NCBI GenBank assembly: GCA_031396505.1
Contig: JANNKX010000312.1
Span: 1-12,019 of the forward strand
Length of the DNA: 12,019 nucleotides
Reading direction: 5' to 3'
Origin: JAAFHS01 sp031396505
Lineage (GTDB): Bacteria; Pseudomonadota; Alphaproteobacteria; Rhodobacterales; Rhodobacteraceae
Part shown: positions 6,584 through 12,019 of the stretch, one piece after another
Position numbering within the stretch: the stretch's first letter is position 1
Layout of the letters: every line of letters begins with the position of its first letter
Made by a program: the position numbers and the translations under genes
The notes under the pieces: generated by a model
Database searches by the model: none
The model's input: only the letters and a program-made list of their open reading frames with translations
What the model was told of the DNA's origin: nothing

Positions 6584-6615
6584 GGGCGGCCTGTCGCCGG
6601 GCCGCCCGCCTTTTT
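6584..6615 (+). terminator. terminator-like stem-loop between tauA and tauB
   Basis: GGGCGGCC (6584-6591), an 8-nt loop, then GGCCGCCC (6600-6607), followed after GCC by TTTTT (6611-6615). The stem is perfect and GC-only. In transporter operons, a stem after the binding-protein gene often attenuates transcription into the ATPase/permease genes or protects the 3' end of the binding-protein mRNA. Here it would give TauA in excess over TauB and TauC. The 3-nt offset of the T-run suggests partial rather than full termination. Confidence 0.6.
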
Positions 6616-6639
6616 GCGAACTCCCATGATCGGAACCCG

Positions 6640-7458
6640 ATGACCGGCCTTGTGATCGACGCCCTGTCCATGCGCTTTGACGTGCCGAACGGCAAAACGG
6701 TGCAGGCGCTGCAAGACATCAACCTGACGATCGGCAAGGGCGAGTTGGTGTCTGTACTTGGCCCGTCAGGCTGCGGCAAGACCACGCTTCTGAACATCCT
6801 CGCAGGTTTTCTGGCCCCCACCTCCGGCAAGGTCACCCTGAACGGCCACCCCGTGACCGGTCCCGATCCCGAACGCGGCATGGTGTTTCAGCAAGGCGCG
6901 CTGTTTGAATGGATGAACGTGCGCCACAATATCGATTTCGGCCCGCGCATGAAGGGCATGGGCAAGGCGGACCGCGACAAGATCACCGATCATCTGCTGC
7001 AAACCGTCGGCCTGCAGGATTTCGGCGACAAGGCGGTTTACGAACTGTCGGGCGGCATGCAGCAACGCGTGGCGCTGGCGCGCTGTCTGGCCAATGATCC
7101 CGATGTTATCCTGATGGATGAACCGTTGGGCGCACTGGACGCGCTGACGCGGGAAAAGATGCAGGGCCTTGTGCTGAAGCTGTGGAAGGAAACCGGCAAG
7201 ACGGTGATCCTGATTACCCATTCGGTCGAAGAGGCGCTGCTTTTGGGCGAACGCCTGATCGTGATGGCCCCGCGACCGGGTCGCATCTTCAAGGAATACG
7301 CCCTGCCCTTTGCCGAACGTGGCGTGGGGGCCGATCTGCGCGCCGTCAAACGCAGCAACGGTTTCGCCGATGTGCGCGAAGAAATCCTCACGATGATCTG
7401 GGGGATGGAGGAAGAAATCATGGGCCGCGCACCCACCGGACAGGCCGGTGCCGCATGA
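6640..7458 (+). CDS. tauB: Taurine ABC transporter, ATP-binding protein TauB
   Basis: This 272-aa ABC ATPase powers taurine import through TauC on the cytoplasmic face. All motifs are intact: Walker A GPSGCGKT (41-48), Q-loop in VFQQ (Q84/Q85), signature LSGGMQQR (136-143), Walker B VILMDEP (156-162), D-loop GALD (164-167), and switch histidine in ITHSVEEA (H194). The MAPRPGRI segment (209-216) is typical of the nitrate/sulfonate/taurine (NitT/TauT) ATPase group. ATG 6640 gives the standard N-terminus TGLVIDALSMRF; its SD is weak (GGA 5 nt upstream). In-frame extension back to 6526 would overlap tauA and adds nothing family-like. It ends overlapping tauC in ATGA. Confidence 0.94.
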   Translation: MTGLVIDALSMRFDVPNGKTVQALQDINLTIGKGELVSVLGPSGCGKTTLLNILAGFLAPTSGKVTLNGHPVTGPDPERGMVFQQGALFEWMNVRHNIDFGPRMKGMGKADRDKITDHLLQTVGLQDFGDKAVYELSGGMQQRVALARCLANDPDVILMDEPLGALDALTREKMQGLVLKLWKETGKTVILITHSVEEALLLGERLIVMAPRPGRIFKEYALPFAERGVGADLRAVKRSNGFADVREEILTMIWGMEEEIMGRAPTGQAGAA

Positions 7459-8699
7459 TGCTGGTTGTGCTTTACATCGGCATTTTTATCCTCGCATGGG
7501 CCGTCACCCATAAAATCCGCAGGCAGCGATCTGATTTCAACGCGCTGAAAACCGTCACCTTTGGCGACGAAAGTGCCGTGCGCCCCGACCGCGCCGCGTC
7601 TGTGCTGTCGATCCTTGCGATCTTTCTGATCTGGGGTGCCTTTACCGGATCGAAACTGACACCGCTGCATGTGCCGGGGCCGTTCATCGGCCAGACTGTG
7701 TTTGAATACACCGCGCTTGCCCCGTCCGGTGCCACCGATACCGGTTTCATCACGATTCTGGTGCATCAGCAGACCGAAAAACCGCCGCTGCCAGACCCCG
7801 GTGCCACCGATGGCATTGCGCTGAACGATTCCGCGACGGTGCCCGCATGGCGTTCGGTGCTGTTAAAACCCGCCGAAAATGATGGCGAAGGGGTTCGCGT
7901 CACCGAAATCAACAGCGTGCCGATTGTGCCCGATGAGCGCGTCGAGGTTGCAAACGGCACGGTCGTGCTGACCTCAAAAGGCTCGCTGAATTTCACGCCC
8001 GACAAGGGCTGGCAGATGGAGCCGATCTGGCTACCGGCACCCGAGGCCGTGGTGGCCCGTCTGGTGGAAATTGCGCAGAACGGCTATCGCAACTTTTCGC
8101 TGTGGGAACATCTTGGCGCGTCCCTGATGCGCGTGCTGCTGGGCTTTGCCTTGGGCGCGCTGGTCGGCATCCCGTTGGGCTATGCCATGGGCCTGTCGGG
8201 CTGGTTCAGGGGCTGGTTCGACCCGATTGTCGAATTCATGCGCCCCGTGCCGCCATTGGCCCTGATCCCGCTGGTCATCATCTGGTTTGGTATCTTCGAG
8301 ACCGGCAAGATCACCCTGCTGTTTCTGGCCGCACTCTGGATCATGGTTATCGCCGCGCGGTCGGGCGTATCGGGCGTGCGCCTGTCAAAGATTCATGCCG
8401 CCTATTCGCTCGGTGCATCGAAATGGCAAATCCTGCGCCATGTCATCATCCCCAACTCGCTGCCCGATATCTTTACCGGCGCGCGGGTCGCCATGGGCGT
8501 GTGCTGGGGCACCGTTGTTGCCGCCGAACTCGTCGCCGCCGAAAAGGGCGCAGGCATGATGATCATTGCCGCATCCAAGTTTCAGGCCACCGATATCGTC
8601 GTGATGGGCATCATCCTGATCGGCGTGATCGGCTACAGCATCGACATCCTGATGCGCATGGCCGAACGCGTAATGGTGCCATGGAAGGGACGCGGCTGA
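7455..8699 (+). CDS. tauC: Taurine ABC transporter permease TauC, long form with periplasmic insert
   Basis: This inner-membrane permease subunit is 414 aa, against about 275 aa for a classic TauC. Residues about 190-410 are a normal TauC/SsuC core: WLPAPEAVVARL, the conserved MGLSGWFRGWFDPIVEFMRPVPPLALIPLVIIWFGI (from about 245), and the EAA-type coupling loop AAYSLGASKWQILRHVIIPNSLPDI (315-339), which docks to TauB. The N-terminus is extended: a first hydrophobic segment (2-17) followed by basic KIRRQR, a second (48-63, VLSILAIFLIWGAF), then about 125 residues of polar sequence (65-190) before the core. By the positive-inside rule that stretch is periplasmic. Compared with E. coli TauC (from memory), it is inserted between the first core helix and the 'LPPP' motif. 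The start overlaps the tauB stop (ATG 7455 or 7458, both in frame), indicating coupling. The stop overlaps the next gene by 1 nt. Confidence 0.9.
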   Translation: MMLVVLYIGIFILAWAVTHKIRRQRSDFNALKTVTFGDESAVRPDRAASVLSILAIFLIWGAFTGSKLTPLHVPGPFIGQTVFEYTALAPSGATDTGFITILVHQQTEKPPLPDPGATDGIALNDSATVPAWRSVLLKPAENDGEGVRVTEINSVPIVPDERVEVANGTVVLTSKGSLNFTPDKGWQMEPIWLPAPEAVVARLVEIAQNGYRNFSLWEHLGASLMRVLLGFALGALVGIPLGYAMGLSGWFRGWFDPIVEFMRPVPPLALIPLVIIWFGIFETGKITLLFLAALWIMVIAARSGVSGVRLSKIHAAYSLGASKWQILRHVIIPNSLPDIFTGARVAMGVCWGTVVAAELVAAEKGAGMMIIAASKFQATDIVVMGIILIGVIGYSIDILMRMAERVMVPWKGRG

Positions 8700-9673
8700 T
8701 GCCCTATGCCATGATCGCCCCCGCCCCCGGCCCCGCCGATGTGCTGACCCGCACCGAAATCGACATTCCCACCCCCGGCCCCGGCGAAATCCTGATCCGC
8801 CATACCGCGATCGGCGTCAATTTCATCGACGTCTACTTCCGCCAAGGCAGCTATCCGTGGCCACAGCCTGCCAACCTGATCACCGGTAGCGAAGGTGCGG
8901 GCGTGATCGAAAGGATTGGTGCCGGCGTCACCGATCTGACCCCCGGCCAGCGCGTCGCCTATACCCGCCCCAACGGCGCCTATGCCACCCACCGCGTGAT
9001 CCCGGCGGATCAGACCGTGCCCCTGCCGGGTGATATTCACGATGACGTTGCCGCAGCTGTCATGCTCAAAGGTCTGACCGCGCAGTACCTGATCCACCAT
9101 TCCTACCCCGTGCAGCCCGGCGATACCGTGCTGGTGCATGCAGCCGCCGGTGGCGTCGGTCTGATCATCGGCCAATGGCTCGCCGCCAAATGCATCCGTG
9201 CCATCGGCACTGCGGGCGGACCCGCCAAAGTCGCCATCGCACAGGCAAACGGCTACGCCCATGTCATCGATTACCGCGCGGGCGACTTTGCCCCGCAGGT
9301 CCGCGCCCTGACCGATGGCAAGGGCGTTGCTGTCGTCTACGACAGCGTCGGGCGCGACACCATCATCGGCTCCATTGCCTGCCTTGCGCAGTTTGGCACC
9401 CTTGTCAGCTTCGGCCAATCCTCCGGCCCGCCCGATGATGTCCGCATCTCTCATCTTGCCCCCGCCTCGCTCCGCCTCACCCGCCCCACCCTGTTCCACC
9501 ACACCGCCCGGCCCGGCTGGCTCGCCCGGGCATCTGCCGACCTGTTCGATGTCATCCGTACGGGCAAGGTCAACATCCACATCGGACAACGCCTGCCCTT
9601 GCATGACGCCGCACGCGCCCATACCGCCCTGCAATCACGCACCACCACCGGTTCCATGATCCTGATCCCCTGA
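8699..9673 (+). CDS. NADPH:quinone oxidoreductase / zeta-crystallin-like protein
   Basis: This 324-aa zinc-independent medium-chain dehydrogenase/reductase belongs to the QOR group. The N-terminal GroES-like domain (1-120) shows GVNFIDVYFRQGSYPWP (39-55) and GSEGAGVIERIGAGV (63-77), characteristic of quinone oxidoreductase. The nucleotide-binding domain has LVHAAAGGVG (145-154), a Rossmann AxxGxxG variant, then a KAxxG-like region ending in HVIDYR (188-193). The C-terminal TGSMILIP is typical. No structural-zinc cysteines are present. The expected reaction is NADPH-dependent reduction of quinones or alpha,beta-unsaturated carbonyls; the substrate is unknown. ATG 8699 overlaps the tauC stop in TGATG, with AAGGGA about 9 nt upstream, so it is translated with the taurine transporter. 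Its role in taurine use is unclear: it may detoxify aldehyde-derived enals or may be a passenger. Confidence 0.85.
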   Translation: MPYAMIAPAPGPADVLTRTEIDIPTPGPGEILIRHTAIGVNFIDVYFRQGSYPWPQPANLITGSEGAGVIERIGAGVTDLTPGQRVAYTRPNGAYATHRVIPADQTVPLPGDIHDDVAAAVMLKGLTAQYLIHHSYPVQPGDTVLVHAAAGGVGLIIGQWLAAKCIRAIGTAGGPAKVAIAQANGYAHVIDYRAGDFAPQVRALTDGKGVAVVYDSVGRDTIIGSIACLAQFGTLVSFGQSSGPPDDVRISHLAPASLRLTRPTLFHHTARPGWLARASADLFDVIRTGKVNIHIGQRLPLHDAARAHTALQSRTTTGSMILIP

Positions 9674-9729
9674 CATTCTCGTCTGACATTTTCCTCTCTG
9701 CGAAAACATCCCCGCCGGAGGCACGCCAC

Positions 9730-9799
9730 AGCGGAGCCGGGCCCTCGCCCGGTCCGCTGCTCCAAAAGACCTATCCTCTGCCCGCTTCGGGCAGAGGAT
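9730..9799. repeat. two tandem GC-rich hairpins downstream of the oxidoreductase
   Basis: Hairpin 1: AGCGGA (9730-9735), bulged G, CCGGGC (9737-9742), loop CCTC, GCCCGG (9747-9752), TCCGCT (9753-9758). Hairpin 2: ATCCTCTGCCCG (9773-9784), loop CTT, CGGGCAGAGGAT (9788-9799), a perfect 12-bp stem. Neither is followed by T's on the plus strand. They may act as an extragenic repeat cluster, an mRNA 3'-end stabiliser or a Rho-assisted stop for the tau operon. Confidence 0.6.
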
Positions 9800-9863
9800 T
9801 CCGCAACGTTCCCGCCCGCCGGACCACGCAACTTATCCGATGTTTTTCGCCCCCGCCCTGCGC

Positions 9864-9980
9864 TAAAGCGGTTTGCGTTTGATCTGGTTCACCGGATCAA
9901 ACGCAAACCGCAACATAGACACCGGTCTCCTGTCCTGGTTTGCAACCAATCTGTTTCATATTGGCTGCAAACCGCTCTAA
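9864..9980. repeat. double-hairpin palindromic element (REP/MITE-like)
   Basis: Hairpin A: GCGGTTTGCGTTTGATC (9868-9884) and its exact complement GATCAAACGCAAACCGC (9895-9911) around a 10-nt loop that itself contains GGT/ACC. Hairpin B: GGTTTGCAACCAAT (9937-9950) and ATTGGCTGCAAACC (9960-9973), 13 of 14 paired, 9-nt loop. The outer ends are also inverted copies: AGCGGTTTGC (9867-9876) and GCAAACCGCT (9967-9976), with flanking TAA/TTA-like bases. The nested symmetry looks like a small mobile or dispersed palindromic unit. Other copies in the genome cannot be seen from here. Confidence 0.7.
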
Positions 9981-9981
9981 A

Positions 9982-9998
9982 CTCCGCCAAAAGCGGAG
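9982..9998 (+). promoter_or_regulatory. hairpin sequestering the Shine-Dalgarno of the E1-like gene
   Basis: CTCCGC (9982-9987), loop CAAAA, GCGGAG (9993-9998) form a perfect 6-bp stem. Its 3' arm contains the only SD (GGAG, 9995-9998), 6 nt before ATG 10005. The same arm (AGCGG, 9992-9996) could instead pair with CCGCT (9972-9976) in the upstream element. Translation control by structure is possible; whether it is used is unknown. Confidence 0.45.
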
Positions 9999-10004
9999 CG
10001 TAGC

Positions 10005-12019
10005 ATGACCGACCTTGTCCCCCTGAAAATCCTTGAACAACGCCTCTTGTGGCTCGCCTGCTGGACCATCCACAACGCCAACCATTTGCGCGACAAGACC
10101 GATGCGGATGTCAAGGTCGGCGGCCATCAGGCCAGTTCCGCATCCCTCGTCTCGATCCTGACGGCCCTTTACTTCCACGTCCTGCGCCCCGAAGACCGCG
10201 TGGCCGTCAAACCCCATGCCAGCCCCGTCTACCACGCCATCCAGTATCTGATGGGCAATCAGACCCGCGAAAAGCTGGAAAACTTTCGGGGGCTAGGCGG
10301 CGCGCAAAGCTATCCCTCGCGCACCAAGGATATCGACGATGTCGATTTTTCCACCGGTTCCGTCGGCCTTGGGGCCGCAATCCCGATTTTTGCCAGCCTC
10401 GTGCAGGATTACATTCAGGGCCATGGCTGGGACGCGCCGATGGGCCGGATGATCGCCCTGATTGGTGACGCGGAACTTGACGAAGGCAATATCTATGAGG
10501 CCCTGCAAGAGGGCTGGAAACACGATCTGCGCAATGTCTGGTGGGTCATCGACTATAACCGCCAAAGCCTGGACGGCGTGGTGCACGAAGGGCTGTGGAG
10601 CCGGATCGAAGCGATCTTCGGGGCCTTCGGCTGGCGCGTCCTGCGCCTGAAATACGGTGCCTTGCAGCGTGCGGCCTTTACTGAGCCGGGTGGTGCCACC
10701 CTGCAAAACTGGATCGACCGTTGCCCCAATGCGCTTTATGCCGCACTGACGTTTCAGGGTGGCGCGGCATGGCGCAAACGCCTGTCCGACGACATCGGCG
10801 ATCAGGGCGATGTGACGGCGTTGCTTGACCGCAGATCGGATGCCGACCTTGCCACCCTGATGGAAAACCTTGGCGGACATTGTATCGAAACCCTCTGCGC
10901 CCAGATGGACGCCGTCACCGATGATACCCCCACCGTGTTTCTGGCCTACACGATCAAAGGCTGGGGCACGCCCCTTGCGGGCCACAAGGACAACCACGCA
11001 GGCCTGATGACGCCCGCCCAGTTCGATACGTTCCGCACCCGCATGGGCGTGCCACAAGGGCAGGAATGGGCACCGATGGCAACCGTTGCCGATCCCGCCG
11101 CGATGCAGGCCTTCCTGAACGCCGTGCCGTTCTTCGCGAAAGGTCGCCGCAGATTCACCGCCCCCGCAATCGCCTCTCCCGGCCCTGTCAAACTGACCGA
11201 CAAAATCCTGTCCACCCAAGCCGGTTTCGGCAAGATCATGGATGATCTCGCACGCCAAGGCGGCCCCTTGGCCGACCGCATCATCACAACCTCGCCTGAT
11301 GTCACCGTCTCCACAAACCTTGGCGGCTGGGTCAACCGGCGCGGCCTGTTTGCCCGCAATGCCCGCGCCGACACCTTTCGCGATGAACGCGTGGCATCCG
11401 CGCAGAAATGGGCCTTTGGCCCGCAAGGCCAGCATATCGAACTGGGCATCGCCGAGATGAACCTGATGCTGATGCTGGGGGCCGCAGGCCTGTCACACAG
11501 CCTGTTCGGCCAACGCCTGATCCCCGTGGGCACGGTTTATGATCCCTTTGTCGTGCGCGGATTGGATGCCCTGAACTACGCCTGCTATCAGGATGCGCGT
11601 TTCCTGCTGGTCGGCACGCCCTCCGGCATCACGCTTGCCCCCGAAGGCGGTGCGCATCAGTCGATCAGCACGCCCCTGATCGGCATGGCACAAGACGGGC
11701 TCGCCGCGTTCGAACCCGCCTATCTGGATGAGTTATCCCTCATCATGGACTGGGCCTTTGGCTATCTGCAACGGGATGGCGAGGGTGATCCGAACGAACG
11801 CACATGGCTGCGCGATGAAACCGGCGGGTCGGTTTATCTGCGCCTGTCCACCCGGCCCATGGAACAGGTCCTGCGCCGCGACGATCCCGGTTTCGCGCAA
11901 GGCGTGATCGACGGCGCCTATTGGTTGCGCCCGCCGGGGCCGAATGCCGATGTGGTGATTGCCTATCAGGGCTGCGTGGCACCTGAGGTGATCGCCGCCG
12001 CAGGCCGCATGGCCGAGGC
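10005..12019 (+). CDS. Homodimeric pyruvate dehydrogenase E1 / transketolase-type ThDP enzyme, 3' end cut by window edge
   Basis: From ATG 10005 the frame stays open to the window end: 671 complete codons, no stop. The N-terminal pyrophosphate-binding domain shows GGHQASSASLVSILTALYFHVL (39-60), KPHASPVYHAIQYLMG (69-84) with H41, H71 and H77 as candidate ThDP-site histidines, STGSVGLG (117-123), and the ThDP/metal motif IGDAELDEGN...DYN (G154-D155, N185, 28 residues between), with GDA instead of the usual GDG. RQSLDG after N185 parallels the 'LQRLDG' of AceE. The second, pyrimidine-binding domain has HIELGIAEMNL (478-488) with candidate catalytic E484 and TLAPEGGAHQS. This resembles AceE/transketolase rather than the alpha/beta split E1. 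A homodimeric PDH E1 would be about 880 aa, so perhaps a quarter is missing. It might feed acetyl units or act on a 2-oxo acid, but the substrate cannot be read from sequence. A structured spacer separates it from the tau operon, so a shared function is unproven. Confidence 0.8.
   Translation, partial: MTDLVPLKILEQRLLWLACWTIHNANHLRDKTDADVKVGGHQASSASLVSILTALYFHVLRPEDRVAVKPHASPVYHAIQYLMGNQTREKLENFRGLGGAQSYPSRTKDIDDVDFSTGSVGLGAAIPIFASLVQDYIQGHGWDAPMGRMIALIGDAELDEGNIYEALQEGWKHDLRNVWWVIDYNRQSLDGVVHEGLWSRIEAIFGAFGWRVLRLKYGALQRAAFTEPGGATLQNWIDRCPNALYAALTFQGGAAWRKRLSDDIGDQGDVTALLDRRSDADLATLMENLGGHCIETLCAQMDAVTDDTPTVFLAYTIKGWGTPLAGHKDNHAGLMTPAQFDTFRTRMGVPQGQEWAPMATVADPAAMQAFLNAVPFFAKGRRRFTAPAIASPGPVKLTDKILSTQAGFGKIMDDLARQGGPLADRIITTSPDVTVSTNLGGWVNRRGLFARNARADTFRDERVASAQKWAFGPQGQHIELGIAEMNLMLMLGAAGLSHSLFGQRLIPVGTVYDPFVVRGLDALNYACYQDARFLLVGTPSGITLAPEGGAHQSISTPLIGMAQDGLAAFEPAYLDELSLIMDWAFGYLQRDGEGDPNERTWLRDETGGSVYLRLSTRPMEQVLRRDDPGFAQGVIDGAYWLRPPGPNADVVIAYQGCVAPEVIAAAGRMAE

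Larger units (their letters stand above)
9674..10004. other. gene-free, hairpin-rich intergenic region, 331 bp
   Basis: No credible ORF lies here. From left to right it contains a short direct repeat CTGACATT (9670-9677 and 9683-9690), two GC-rich hairpins (9730-9758, 9773-9799), a double-hairpin palindromic element (9864-9980), and the SD-containing hairpin of the next gene (9982-9998). It separates the tau operon from the E1-like gene and probably ends the tau transcript, although no canonical plus-strand T-tract terminator is visible. Confidence 0.7.

Noticed and set aside
6526..6639. Upstream extension of tauB overlapping the tauA end.
   Set aside because: It would run through the tauA stop region and the terminator-like stem. 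The conserved TauB N-terminus begins at ATG 6640.
10049..11435. Several plus- and minus-strand frames of 60-380 codons over 10049-11435.
   Set aside because: They are shadows of the large E1-like gene that starts at 10005 and has no stop in the window; only that frame carries the ThDP motifs.
1..12019. CRISPR arrays, tRNA or rRNA genes, prophage or defence modules.
   Set aside because: I saw no regularly spaced repeats, tRNA cloverleaf, rRNA signature or defence gene. The only possible toxin-antitoxin hint is the DUF433 protein at the left edge, and no partner is visible.

Overview
The window is high-GC DNA that looks like an alphaproteobacterium of the Rhodobacteraceae (Roseobacter/Rhodobacter type). 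That placement rests on gene content and order, codon use and protein style; no rRNA or other phylogenetic marker is present. The core is a taurine (2-aminoethanesulfonate) uptake and dissimilation locus in two divergent arms.

Minus-strand arm, in transcription order: tpa (taurine:pyruvate aminotransferase, 5307-3934), tauR (MocR-type regulator, 3720-2254) and xsc (sulfoacetaldehyde acetyltransferase, 2179-404). Beyond xsc lies a DUF433 protein cut by the left edge. Plus-strand arm: tauA (binding protein, 5577-6575), tauB (ATPase, 6640-7458), tauC (unusually long permease, 7455-8699) and a quinone oxidoreductase/zeta-crystallin-like gene translationally coupled to tauC (8699-9673). A 331-bp gene-free stretch rich in hairpins follows. 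Last comes a large thiamine-diphosphate enzyme of the homodimeric pyruvate dehydrogenase E1/transketolase type, which starts at 10005 and runs off the right edge.

Pathway: TauABC imports taurine. Tpa transfers its amino group to pyruvate, giving alanine and sulfoacetaldehyde. Xsc (ThDP) cleaves sulfoacetaldehyde with phosphate to acetyl phosphate and sulfite. The usual next enzyme, phosphotransacetylase (pta), is not in the window, nor is a sulfite exporter or oxidase.

Main regulatory observation: three copies of the same two-part operator, CTGGACYTAA - 13 nt - CTGGCCCTAN (start-to-start 23 bp in every case). They lie upstream of tpa (5400-5432), upstream of xsc (2231-2263, overlapping the tauR stop codon) and at the tauR start codon in reverse orientation (3722-3754). 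The pattern fits TauR activating tpa and xsc separately and repressing itself. A hairpin plus T-tract just after tpa, and an 18-nt-spaced promoter-like pair next to each of the tpa and xsc operators, support tpa, tauR and xsc being at least partly separate transcription units.

Other structure: a large double-hairpin palindromic element (9864-9980), further REP-like hairpins (3792-3822, 9730-9799), a hairpin containing the Shine-Dalgarno of the E1-like gene, and a terminator-like stem between tauA and tauB.
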